This document shows, in pieces, positions 1-6,821 of a stretch of 11,178 nucleotides of DNA; within the stretch, counting starts at the first letter, position 1; each line of letters opens with the position of its first letter. The notes below the pieces were generated by a model. It was not told the origin of the DNA. It worked only from the letters and a program-made list of their open reading frames with translations, and ran no database searches. The stretch is from an uncultured Selenomonadales bacterium (GTDB lineage: Bacteria > Bacillota > Negativicutes > Selenomonadales > Selenomonadaceae). The stretch lies in the NCBI GenBank assembly GCA_947167555.1, contig CAMVIO010000045.1, positions 1 to 11,178 on the forward strand. The letters are read 5' to 3'. The translations under genes and the position numbers were made by a program.

Positions 1-1
1 C

Positions 2-151
2 TTTTGCAGCGGCGGCTGCCACGCGAACGCCGAGCTTTTCCACGGCGACATCCGCAAGCCTTACGAAGTCGGCTGCGCAATCCAGAAAAAAAGGTTGGAG
101 TGTGCGATTCGTGTGCAGGCGGAACTTGTACGTGAAAAAGCGGACCTTTGA
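2..151 (+). CDS. Radical SAM/SPASM maturase, C-terminal fragment (SCIFF-type)
   Basis: This is the last 49 codons of a gene that begins left of the window; the stop is TGA at 149-151. The peptide contains CSGGCHANA, then GDIRKPYEVGC, then KKRLECAI. The four cysteines (fragment residues 2, 6, 25, 34) have the spacing of the auxiliary iron-sulfur cluster ligands in a SPASM domain. From memory this tail closely resembles the C-terminus of the SCIFF ranthipeptide maturase (CteB-like enzyme), which installs thioether crosslinks from cysteine sulfur to peptide backbone carbons in a small six-cysteine precursor. The catalytic CxxxCxxC domain and the precursor gene would lie to the left and cannot be seen. 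It could instead be another SPASM peptide maturase. The gap promoter starts only 15 bases after the stop, and I see no terminator between them. Confidence 0.72.
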   Translation, partial: FCSGGCHANAELFHGDIRKPYEVGCAIQKKRLECAIRVQAELVREKADL

Positions 152-166
152 CCGCATTGTTTTCCG

Positions 167-195
167 TTGCGTTTACGTCCCATTTGCGCTATAAT
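167..195 (+). promoter_or_regulatory. Sigma-A type promoter of gap
   Basis: A perfect -10 hexamer TATAAT lies at 190-195. Exactly 17 bases upstream, at 167-172, is TTGCGT, a -35 that keeps the TTG core but is otherwise weak. Initiation would be expected near 202, leaving a leader of about 70 bases before gap. No cggR-like regulator gene lies between this promoter and gap, and no CggR operator was recognised. Confidence 0.65.
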
Positions 196-201
196 AAAAA
201 G

Positions 202-235
202 CGGGATTTTTCGGACAAATGCGAGTAATATCCCG
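202..235 (+). other. Leader inverted repeat upstream of gap
   Basis: CGGGAT (202-207) and ATCCCG (230-235) are perfect inverted repeats around a 22-base loop. TTCGG (210-214) could instead pair with CCGAA (233-237), so two mutually exclusive stems are possible. The site covers the expected transcription start and leader and could be an operator or a weak RNA structure. Six-base arms with a long loop can arise by chance, so this is a low-confidence entry. Confidence 0.25.
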
Positions 236-274
236 AAGGGGACAAAATTTTATTTTTTTAGGAGGCTGTGTCTT

Positions 275-1288
275 ATGGCAGTAAAAGTAGCAATCAACGG
301 GTTTGGGCGTATCGGTCGTCTGGCGTTCCGTCAGATGTTTTCCGCCGAAGGGTATGAGATTGTCGCAATCAACGACCTCACGAGCCCGAAAATGCTTGCG
401 CATCTTTTGAAGTACGACTCCACTCAGGGGCGCTATGACCATGATGTGAAAGCTGAGGAAGACGGCATTACAGTGGATGGCAAGACCATCCAAATCTTCA
501 AGGAAGCTGACGCCGCGAATTTGCCTTGGGGCGATTTGAAAGTTGACGTGGTGTTGGAGTGCACAGGCTTCTACACGTCGAAGGATAAAGCCTCCGCGCA
601 TATTAAGGCGGGGGCGAAGAAGGTTGTCATTTCTGCTCCGGCGGGTAATGATTTGCCGACGATTGTATATAACGTCAACCATGAGACGCTAAAGCCGGGC
701 GATGACGTGATTTCGGCAGCCTCCTGCACGACGAATTGCCTTGCGCCGATGACGGCAGCTCTCCACAAACTCGCTCCGATTCAGAGCGGTATCATGCAGA
801 CGATTCACGCCTATACCGGTGATCAGATGACGCTGGACGGTCCGCAGCGTAAAGGTGATCTTCGCCGTTCCCGCGCCGCCGCCATCAATATCGTGCCGAA
901 TTCCACGGGCGCGGCAAAGGCCATCGGCCTTGTCATTCCTGAGTTGAAAGGCAAGCTGATTGGTGCGGCGCAGCGTGTTCCGACGCCGACGGGTTCCACG
1001 ACGATCTTGATTGCCGTTGTCAAGGGCAAGGTCACTGTAGACGAGGTCAACGCGGCAATGAAAGCGGCTTCGAACGAATCTTTCGGCTACAATACGGATG
1101 AGATCGTGTCCAGCGATATCGTCGGCATGACCTACGGTTCGCTGTTTGACGCGACGCAGACGATGGTCAATCCGATCAACGACGAACTGACGCAGGTGCA
1201 GGTCGTTTCGTGGTATGACAACGAGAACAGCTACACGAGCCAGATGGTTCGCACGATCAAATATCTGGAGACGTTGGTGCAGAAATAA
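275..1288 (+). CDS. gap: Glyceraldehyde-3-phosphate dehydrogenase (phosphorylating)
   Basis: This is a 337-residue enzyme of normal length for type I GAPDH. It converts glyceraldehyde 3-phosphate, phosphate and NAD+ to 1,3-bisphosphoglycerate in the cytoplasm. The Rossmann fingerprint NGFGRIGR lies at residues 8-15, and Asp34 followed by Leu35 suggests NAD+ rather than NADP+ preference. The catalytic motif SCTTN places the nucleophile at Cys151, with the base His178 in QTIHAYTG. The segment from Asp183 to Arg200 (DQMTLDGP...DLRRSR) is the usual Firmicutes-type loop, and WYDNE occurs near the C-terminus. The frame is open further upstream, but ATG 275 is chosen because AGGAGG sits at 260-265, nine bases before it, and the protein then begins as family members do. 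It is the first gene of the glycolytic cluster and has a strong terminator directly after it. Confidence 0.97.
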   Translation: MAVKVAINGFGRIGRLAFRQMFSAEGYEIVAINDLTSPKMLAHLLKYDSTQGRYDHDVKAEEDGITVDGKTIQIFKEADAANLPWGDLKVDVVLECTGFYTSKDKASAHIKAGAKKVVISAPAGNDLPTIVYNVNHETLKPGDDVISAASCTTNCLAPMTAALHKLAPIQSGIMQTIHAYTGDQMTLDGPQRKGDLRRSRAAAINIVPNSTGAAKAIGLVIPELKGKLIGAAQRVPTPTGSTTILIAVVKGKVTVDEVNAAMKAASNESFGYNTDEIVSSDIVGMTYGSLFDATQTMVNPINDELTQVQVVSWYDNENSYTSQMVRTIKYLETLVQK

Positions 1289-1316
1289 TCATATTGTTTG
1301 ATTTCGGGTAAAACAG

Positions 1317-1348
1317 AGGCCCGGCCTTTTCACGGGCCGGGTCTTTTT
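1317..1348 (+). terminator. Intrinsic terminator between gap and pgk
   Basis: CCCGGCC (1320-1326) pairs perfectly with GGCCGGG (1335-1341) around an 8-base loop. Three further pairs, one of them G-U, extend the stem outward to 1317/1344, and a run of five T covers 1344-1348. This is a strong GC-rich Rho-independent terminator placed inside the glycolytic cluster. It should make gap mRNA more abundant than the downstream genes unless pgk has its own promoter, which I could not identify. Confidence 0.85.
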
Positions 1349-1380
1349 GGTTTAAAAATACAAGGCGGGGAGGAAATTTC

Positions 1381-2574
1381 ATGGCAAAGAAAACACTCGA
1401 AGATATTGATGTCAAAGGAAAAAAAGTATTCGTGCGGGCGGATTTCAACGTACCGCTGGATGAGAACCAGAACATCACGAATGACAAGCGTATTCGTGCG
1501 ACGTTGCCGACGATCGAGTATCTTTTGAAGCAGGGCGCGGCAGTCATTCTCGCGAGCCATCTCGGACGGCCGAAGGGGAAAGTTGTGCCGGAAATGTCCA
1601 CAAAGCCGGTGGCGGCTCGCCTTTCGGAATTGTTGGGCAAGCCCGTGGCATTCGCGGAGGATTGTGTCGGTGCGCCTGCTACGGAGGCGGCAGCGAAGCT
1701 CCAGCCGGGTGAAGTGCTTTTACTGGAAAATCTGCGCTTCCATCCAGAAGAGGAGAAAAACGATCCTGACTTTGCGAAGCAGCTTGCCGACCTCGCGGAT
1801 GTCGTTGTCGATGACGCTTTCGGCTGTGCCCATCGTGGTCATGCCTCGAATGAAGGCATCACGAAATACAAGGAGACGGTGGCTGGCTATCTGATCGGCA
1901 AAGAGCTCGACTTCATAGGAAAGGCTCTCGAAGCGCCGGAGCGTCCGTTTGTCGCGATCCTCGGCGGCGCGAAGGTTTCCGACAAGATTGCCGTCATCGA
2001 CAACATGATCGATAAGGTAAACACGATCATCATTGGCGGCGGCATGGCAAACACTTTCCTGGCGGCGCAGGGATTAAACGTCGGTAAGTCGCTGACGGAG
2101 CCGGACAAATACGAGCTTGCGCGCAAGCTGGCGGCGAAGGCCCATGCGAACAACGTGAAGCTGGTGCTCCCCGTGGATGTGGAAGTTGCCGATGATTTCA
2201 AAGCGGAGGCAAACCACAAGACTGTGAAGGTAGATCGTATCGAGGACGGCTGGCAGGCTCTCGACAGCGGCCCGGAGACGGCGAAGCTGTATGCCGATGC
2301 GCTGAAAGGTGCGAAGACCATCGTTTGGAATGGGCCGATGGGTGTCTTTGAGTTTGACGCATTCGCGAAGGGGACCGAGGCGGTGGCTCATGCGGTGGCT
2401 GAGGCGACGGAGGCCGGGGCGGTCAGCATCGTTGGCGGCGGCGACTCGATTGCAGCGCTGAAAAAGACCGGGCTTTCGGACAAGATTTCCCATATCTCGA
2501 CAGGTGGCGGCGCGACGCTGGAATACCTAGAAGGAAAGACACTGCCGGGGCTCGCAGCCATTGCGGATAAATGA
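1381..2574 (+). CDS. pgk: Phosphoglycerate kinase
   Basis: This 397-residue protein is the usual bacterial PGK length. It transfers phosphate from 1,3-bisphosphoglycerate to ADP, giving ATP and 3-phosphoglycerate. The N-terminal substrate signature VRADFNVP lies at residues 18-25, and SHLGRPKG at 59-66 contributes to the basic patch. The C-terminal nucleotide domain shows GGAKVSDKI, WNGPMGVFE, GGGDS at 352-356 and STGGGATLE at about 373-381. ATG 1381 is preceded by GGGGAGG at 1367-1373, seven bases away. The gene follows the gap terminator by about 30 bases, and its stop at 2572-2574 lies just before the tpiA ribosome binding site, so pgk and tpiA are clearly co-transcribed. Confidence 0.97.
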   Translation: MAKKTLEDIDVKGKKVFVRADFNVPLDENQNITNDKRIRATLPTIEYLLKQGAAVILASHLGRPKGKVVPEMSTKPVAARLSELLGKPVAFAEDCVGAPATEAAAKLQPGEVLLLENLRFHPEEEKNDPDFAKQLADLADVVVDDAFGCAHRGHASNEGITKYKETVAGYLIGKELDFIGKALEAPERPFVAILGGAKVSDKIAVIDNMIDKVNTIIIGGGMANTFLAAQGLNVGKSLTEPDKYELARKLAAKAHANNVKLVLPVDVEVADDFKAEANHKTVKVDRIEDGWQALDSGPETAKLYADALKGAKTIVWNGPMGVFEFDAFAKGTEAVAHAVAEATEAGAVSIVGGGDSIAALKKTGLSDKISHISTGGGATLEYLEGKTLPGLAAIADK

Positions 2575-2590
2575 TAGGAGGCATGTTGTA

Positions 2591-3460
2591 ATGATAGAAG
2601 AAATTATCAAGAAGTTTTCTTCCGATGAGGCGGAACAACCATCCCCGTGGACGCGTCAGCCCATCATCGCGGGCAACTGGAAGATGAATAAGACGAATAC
2701 CGAGGCTGAGGCGCTTTTGAAGGAACTGCTACCGCTGGTGGAAGATATGAAGGACAGAACCGTTGTGCTCTGCCCGCCGGCGACTGCGCTGACGCTGACC
2801 GTCAAAAAAGTTGGGACGTCTCCGAATATCGGCGTTGGAGCCCAGAACGTGCATTGGGAGGAAAGCGGCGCTTACACGGGGGAGTTGGCTGCTGCAATGC
2901 TTAAGGATATCGGCGTAAAATACGTCATCGTCGGCCACTCCGAGCGGCGCGAGTATTTCGGTGATACGGATGATACCGTTAACAAGCGCGCAAAGGCGGC
3001 GGTTGCCGCCGGAATCGTTCCAATCATCTGTGTTGGGGAATCGTTGGAAACGCGCGAAGCGAACGCCTATAAGGATTTTGTTGCCGAGCAGGTCAAAAAA
3101 GCTTTTGCGGGTATGGGGGCGCTTTCCGCTTCGAAATGCGTCGTTGCCTATGAACCGATTTGGGCCATTGGAACTGGGAAGACAGCTACTTTTGAGCAGG
3201 CACAGGAAGTATGCGAAATGATTCGCGCTACGCTGGCAGGGCTGTACGATGCTGAGGTGGCCGATGCAATCCGTATCCTTTATGGTGGCAGCGTCAAGCC
3301 CGACACCATTGACGGCTTGATGGAAAAGCCGGACGTGGATGGCGCTCTTGTCGGTGGTGCATCCCTGAAGGCGCAGGATTTCAGCAAGATTGTCAAGTTT
3401 GGCCAGAAGAAGCCTGAAAAGTCAAAGGCCGAGGCAAAGGAGATCAGCAGGACGGATTGA
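2591..3460 (+). CDS. tpiA: Triose-phosphate isomerase with N- and C-terminal extensions
   Basis: This protein interconverts dihydroxyacetone phosphate and glyceraldehyde 3-phosphate. It has 289 residues, against about 250 for most bacterial enzymes. The core starts at RQPIIAGNWKMNK (catalytic Lys31). It continues with VGHSERREYFGD (His116), AYEPIWAIGTGK (catalytic Glu188) and the phosphate-binding LYGGSVKP. About 20 extra residues precede the core (acidic/basic, MIEEIIKKFSSDEAEQPSPW). About 18 charged residues follow the normal end (QKKPEKSKAEAKEISRTD). ATG 2591 is chosen because AGGAGG at 2576-2581 is nine bases upstream and no in-frame start lies at the canonical N-terminus, so the N-terminal extension appears genuine. 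The gene starts 16 bases after pgk. Confidence 0.95.
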   Translation: MIEEIIKKFSSDEAEQPSPWTRQPIIAGNWKMNKTNTEAEALLKELLPLVEDMKDRTVVLCPPATALTLTVKKVGTSPNIGVGAQNVHWEESGAYTGELAAAMLKDIGVKYVIVGHSERREYFGDTDDTVNKRAKAAVAAGIVPIICVGESLETREANAYKDFVAEQVKKAFAGMGALSASKCVVAYEPIWAIGTGKTATFEQAQEVCEMIRATLAGLYDAEVADAIRILYGGSVKPDTIDGLMEKPDVDGALVGGASLKAQDFSKIVKFGQKKPEKSKAEAKEISRTD

Positions 3461-3470
3461 TTGCAAAAGT

Positions 3471-3503
3471 GGGCGGAGAAATGCGAATGGTCTCCGCCCT
3501 TTA
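3471..3503 (+). terminator. Weak terminator or attenuating hairpin between tpiA and gpmI
   Basis: GGGCGGAGA (3471-3479) and TCTCCGCCC (3491-3499) form a perfect 9-bp GC-rich stem with an 11-base loop. Only three T follow (3500-3502), so it is a poor intrinsic terminator. It may act as a partial terminator, or as an mRNA-stabilising hairpin protecting the 3' end of the tpiA message after processing. It ends 15 bases before the gpmI start. Confidence 0.5.
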
Positions 3504-3518
3504 GCATTGGAGGGACTT

Positions 3519-5054
3519 ATGGCAAAACTAAAAAACGCGCCTGTGATGTTGGTCATCATGGACGGATGGGGGAACGGCGACCCAGCGGCGAAAGACAACG
3601 CCGTGGCGGTCGGTAAGACACCTGTGATTGATGGGCTGATGAAGTCTTGCCCTGTGACGGAATTGCTTTGCTCCGGCGAGGCAGTGGGACTCCCTGACGG
3701 GCAAATGGGAAACTCCGAGGTTGGTCATACGAATATCGGCGCGGGGCGTGTCGTATATCAGGAGTTGACGCGCATTACCCGCGCGATTCGTGACGGTTCT
3801 TTCTTCAAGAATGAGGCGCTTTCCGGTGTCATGAAGACGGTGAAGGAAAAAGGCGGCGCTTTGCATCTCTTTGGACTCGTTTCGCCGGGCGGCGTCCATA
3901 GTCACACCGACCATCTTTATGCGCTGGTTGAAATGGCGAAGCGTGAGGGATTAAAAAATGTTTGGGTTCATGCGTTCCTCGACGGACGTGATGTGGCGCC
4001 GAAGAGTGCGGCAGGTTATCTTGCGAATTTGGAGAATAAACTTGCAGAGATTGGCGTCGGGAAGATCGCAATAATTTCCGGTCGTTTCTACGCAATGGAC
4101 CGTGACAAGCGTTGGGAGCGTGTGACGAAGGCTTATGAGGCCATCGCTCATGCCGTCGGAGTAAAGAAGAAAGACGCAGCGACAGCGATTGCTGATTCCT
4201 ATGCGGCGGACGTAACCGACGAATTTGTGATTCCTACAGTGCTGGAAGGTTATGACGGTATGAAGCCGGAGGACGGTGTGATTTTCTTCAATTTTCGTCC
4301 TGATAGGGCACGGGAGCTTACCCACGCTTTTACCGATGAGACTTTTGATAGCTTCAAGCGTGATGAGGCGTTGCGTCCAGCCTACGTTACCATGACACAG
4401 TATGAGGCGGGGCTCAACGTCCAGATTGCCTATCCGCCGGAAGCTTTGACGAAGACTCTAGGCGAAGTGATAGAGAAATCGGGGTTGACACAGCTTCGCA
4501 TCGCCGAAACTGAAAAATATGCGCATGTTACGTTCTTCTTCAACGGAGGTCTTGAAAAGCCTTACGATCATGAAGACCGTATTCTTGTGCCGTCGCCGAA
4601 GGTCGCGACTTATGATCTTCAGCCGGAAATGAGCGCGATTGAAGTCACGGATAAAGTCGTCGAGGCTATCGGTTCCGCCAAATATGACTTCATTATCTTG
4701 AATTTTGCCAACGGTGATATGGTCGGACATACGGGGGTCATGGATGCAGCGGTCAAGGCCGTCGAGACGGTGGACGCCTGCGTCGGGCGAGTCGTCGAGG
4801 CCATCAAAAAAGAGGGAGGCGTGCTTTGCATTACAGCCGACCACGGCAACTGCGAGCAGATGCTCGACAAGGAGACTGGAGCGCCGTTCACCCAGCATAC
4901 GACGAACCCTGTGCCGTTTATCCTTGTGAACGCGCATCGTCTGCATAGACTTCGCAAAGGGAAGCTCTGCGACATCGCGCCGACACTTTTGAAGCTTGCG
5001 GGGCTTAACACGCCGAAGGAAATGACCGGTGAATCGTTAATTATTGGTGAATAG
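3519..5054 (+). CDS. gpmI: 2,3-bisphosphoglycerate-independent phosphoglycerate mutase
   Basis: This 511-residue protein is the standard length for the cofactor-independent, Mn-dependent mutase that interconverts 3- and 2-phosphoglycerate. It belongs to the alkaline phosphatase superfamily. Metal ligands are visible in order: Asp15 (MDGWG), the phosphorylated nucleophile Ser66 (QMGNSEVGH), Asp400 and His404 (NGDMVGH), Asp441 and His442 (TADHGN) and His460 (FTQHTTNPVPF). The substrate-binding insert carries GGVHSHTDHL, FLDGRD and NFRPDRAREL. The frame stays open upstream, but ATG 3519 has GGAGG at 3509-3513 and gives the family-typical N-terminus. The gene lies downstream of tpiA and a hairpin, and the ribosome binding site of the next gene overlaps the end of gpmI. 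Confidence 0.97.
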   Translation: MAKLKNAPVMLVIMDGWGNGDPAAKDNAVAVGKTPVIDGLMKSCPVTELLCSGEAVGLPDGQMGNSEVGHTNIGAGRVVYQELTRITRAIRDGSFFKNEALSGVMKTVKEKGGALHLFGLVSPGGVHSHTDHLYALVEMAKREGLKNVWVHAFLDGRDVAPKSAAGYLANLENKLAEIGVGKIAIISGRFYAMDRDKRWERVTKAYEAIAHAVGVKKKDAATAIADSYAADVTDEFVIPTVLEGYDGMKPEDGVIFFNFRPDRARELTHAFTDETFDSFKRDEALRPAYVTMTQYEAGLNVQIAYPPEALTKTLGEVIEKSGLTQLRIAETEKYAHVTFFFNGGLEKPYDHEDRILVPSPKVATYDLQPEMSAIEVTDKVVEAIGSAKYDFIILNFANGDMVGHTGVMDAAVKAVETVDACVGRVVEAIKKEGGVLCITADHGNCEQMLDKETGAPFTQHTTNPVPFILVNAHRLHRLRKGKLCDIAPTLLKLAGLNTPKEMTGESLIIGE

Positions 5055-5067
5055 GGAGGTACTCATA

Positions 5068-5703
5068 ATGAAAAAATGGCAAAAATTGTTTATCGTTCCA
5101 CTGATGGCTGGGGCGGCATTTTTCAGCGCGCAGGTGCATACGACGGTGGAGGCGAGTTCCTTCGCGCTGATTAAATATCAGGCAAATCTGACCGCGCAAA
5201 TCAGCAAGACTGAGGCATGGAAGGAATCTTTCACCACGCCGGACGGTAAGATCAGCGTGCAGATTCGAAGCTTGCTTGCGGCTGACGATAAAGGGCGCTA
5301 TCATGTAATAATGACGCGGGATAAAGATCGCGTTTATGAGGAGTATCTGCCGGAGGTGACTTACGGTTATTGGTTCCGCGCCGTGCGCGACGAGGAAAAC
5401 GACAAGACGTTTTTCGTTATCGCTAGCCGCAATCAGGCAAAATTGTACGGATATGACGCTACGGCGGGCAAAATGCAGGTTTACGTCGACAGCAGGAATT
5501 TCCACTCCGGCGTGCCCTCCGGCGAGGCAAACATCACGCCGCTGACCGACGGTTCACTGGTGCTGTCCTTTGAGAATTTCGACAACGTTGAGCCACAGTC
5601 CCATCGCTACGATTTGACTTGGGATGCGGAAGCGAACTGGATTACCTATACTGATCTCGGCACCGGGTATCGTCCTGTGATGAAGGAAATGCAATATCAA
5701 TAA
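5068..5703 (+). CDS. Secreted protein of unknown function
   Basis: This 211-residue protein has a clear Sec signal peptide: MKKWQK, a hydrophobic core over about residues 7-20, and a probable cleavage site after VEA (residues 27-29). There is no lipobox cysteine. The mature part is rich in Tyr, Trp, Asp and Lys, with short alternating strands such as KISVQIRSLL, TFFVIASR and NWITYTDLG. It has no transmembrane segment, no recognised catalytic motif and no repeats, so it is probably a compact beta-rich extracytoplasmic protein. ATG 5068 has GGGAGG at 5054-5059, eight bases upstream and overlapping the gpmI stop. The gene is therefore almost certainly the last of the glycolytic transcript, in the position where many Firmicutes carry eno. 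I do not recognise the family. Confidence 0.85.
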   Translation: MKKWQKLFIVPLMAGAAFFSAQVHTTVEASSFALIKYQANLTAQISKTEAWKESFTTPDGKISVQIRSLLAADDKGRYHVIMTRDKDRVYEEYLPEVTYGYWFRAVRDEENDKTFFVIASRNQAKLYGYDATAGKMQVYVDSRNFHSGVPSGEANITPLTDGSLVLSFENFDNVEPQSHRYDLTWDAEANWITYTDLGTGYRPVMKEMQYQ

Positions 5704-5726
5704 ATAAACGAAGTGGTTAAGATAAC

Positions 5727-5775
5727 AAAAATGCTCCCGCATCGGCGAATAATCGTCAATGCGGGAGCATTTTTT
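5727..5775. terminator. Bidirectional intrinsic terminator
   Basis: ATGCTCCCGCAT (5731-5742) pairs perfectly with ATGCGGGAGCAT (5759-5770) around a 16-base loop that can itself fold further. The stem is flanked by AAAA on the left and TTTTT on the right, so it reads as a Rho-independent terminator on both strands. It ends the glycolytic/secreted-protein transcript from the left and the FliD-like gene from the right, whose stop codon is 8 bases away. Confidence 0.92.
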
Positions 5776-5782
5776 GTTCGGT

Positions 5783-6574
5783 TCAAGAATACAGGTTTAG
5801 CATTGAGCCGCGGTCATTGAAATCATTCTGTGCAGTGACAGCTTTTGGGGAGTACATGGACTTCGCAGGATTGTCTTCACGACCCATCGCAGAAGATACG
5901 GAGGGGAACAGCTTATCCTGGTTGAATGTGGCGAGCTTGATGCTCTTTTTTGCGCGTCCGGCCAAGCCGCCTTTGCCAAGTACATATTCTACGCTTTCTG
6001 GGCGGTCTTTCAGGGAAGCCGCCAAACGAGACGCATTCACATGGAGCTTGCCGTTCTCATCAGCAGTGATGCCAATGGCGGCGAATGCTCCGACAGAGCG
6101 GGAAGCGTCCTTCAATGCAGATGTGATGGAAGAAGCACGCTCAGAAACGTCCTTGTTTTCTTTCAAAAATTCCGTGAGGTTGTTGTAACGGTCAGCAAAG
6201 GTTTCCACAGTATCGACGGAATCTTTGTCTGTTTCCTGTTTCGATGCGATTTCGGATGCCTCTGCGGCGACGTGTTCCTTCCGTTCTGTTTGTGCATATT
6301 CCATCGTTTCCATCGACGCTGCAGCTTTTCGCGCTTCCTGGAGAGTCGTCCTCAACTCTGCCTCGAAGCGGTTTTTCGAGTCGATGTATTCGGCAAGGAA
6401 ATCGCTGAGTCCAGATATTGGTTTTAGCATCGGCGTCAGCGAGCCACTTTCACCGTTCGCGCCGGCCAGTCCTTTGATGGCATGGGATGTCTGGCTGGGA
6501 GCTTTCACGCCGTGCACGACGGCAAGCGACATCATCTTATTGTCGGTATCTGTCATCATACTAACAGATGACAT
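5783..6574 (-). CDS. Orphan protein with FliD C-terminal-like region
   Basis: This protein has 263 residues, no signal peptide and no membrane segment. Residues about 55-115 are strongly helical and charged (likely coiled coil). Residues about 121-214 resemble the conserved C-terminal region of flagellar hook-associated protein 2 (FliD). The FETFADRYNNL-type helix start (VETFADRYNNLTEFL) is followed by FAAIGITADENGKLHVN, then SRLAASLKDRPESVEYVL, matching FliD's pattern of 'GIT-dGkL-D-kL-aL-dpe-V'. The large distal FliD domains are absent; full-length FliD is usually well over 400 residues. The tail ends DRGSMLNLYS. The start at 6574 is chosen over longer upstream in-frame options because AAGGAGG lies 8 bases before it. 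It is a single gene diverging from groES and converging on the glycolytic operon. The domain match is from pattern memory. Its role may be flagellar, but this is unproven. Confidence 0.75.
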   Translation of the reverse strand: MSSVSMMTDTDNKMMSLAVVHGVKAPSQTSHAIKGLAGANGESGSLTPMLKPISGLSDFLAEYIDSKNRFEAELRTTLQEARKAAASMETMEYAQTERKEHVAAEASEIASKQETDKDSVDTVETFADRYNNLTEFLKENKDVSERASSITSALKDASRSVGAFAAIGITADENGKLHVNASRLAASLKDRPESVEYVLGKGGLAGRAKKSIKLATFNQDKLFPSVSSAMGREDNPAKSMYSPKAVTAQNDFNDRGSMLNLYS

Positions 6575-6629
6575 ACCAAGCGCCTCCTTTCCAAGGATCC
6601 AATCAAGGACAACACTTCTTCTAACTAGC

Positions 6630-6658
6630 ATTATATCAAATTTTCGGAAAATGAAAAG
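6630..6658 (-). promoter_or_regulatory. Promoter of the FliD-like gene, with a palindromic spacer
   Basis: On the minus strand, TATAAT (complement of 6630-6635) is preceded by TG one base upstream, giving an extended -10 (TGATATAAT). The -35 region 17 bases upstream (CTTTTC) is poor, as is common with extended -10 promoters. The spacer contains the perfect inverted repeat ATTTTC-G-GAAAAT (6640-6652), a possible operator. The motif does not fit the flagellar sigma-28 consensus, so the gene is probably transcribed by the housekeeping sigma factor. Confidence 0.6.
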
Positions 6659-6714
6659 GGGGTTATTGAAAAATATGAGAGAAAAAATAAAATGGCAAAA
6701 AGTCAAAAAAGGAC

Positions 6715-6743
6715 TTGATTTTTTTTTCGAGAGCGATTATTAT
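6715..6743 (+). promoter_or_regulatory. Sigma-A promoter of groES-groEL
   Basis: TTGATT at 6715-6720 and TATTAT at 6738-6743 are separated by 17 bases. The region upstream (6661-6713) is rich in A-tracts that could act as an UP element. The expected start is near 6750, so the CIRCE element overlaps the start of the transcript, the classic HrcA-repressed arrangement. Confidence 0.82.
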
Positions 6744-6754
6744 ATGACATGTGG

Positions 6755-6781
6755 TTAGCACTCGTTGAAGTTGAGTGCTAA
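6755..6781 (+). promoter_or_regulatory. CIRCE operator (HrcA binding site)
   Basis: TTAGCACTC (6755-6763), a 9-base spacer and GAGTGCTAA (6773-6781) make a perfect match to the CIRCE inverted repeat. In many bacteria the repressor HrcA binds this site to shut down groESL until heat or misfolded protein titrates GroEL away from HrcA. The same sequence in the RNA leader can affect message stability. The hrcA gene itself is not in this window. Confidence 0.97.
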
Positions 6782-6821
6782 CAAAAGAGAAAGTTCCAAT
6801 AGAAACAGGAGGCAGGTAAAC

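Noticed and set aside
202..235. A CggR-type operator upstream of gap
   Set aside because: CGGGAT resembles one half of CGGGAC, but the repeated direct half-sites with TGTC spacing are absent and no cggR gene is adjacent. Only a generic inverted repeat is recorded.
6697..6727. A weak hairpin (AAGTC/GACTT) followed by nine T, upstream of groES
   Set aside because: The stem is only five AT-rich pairs, no plus-strand gene precedes it, and the bases are better explained as the A/T-rich upstream part and -35 of the groESL promoter.
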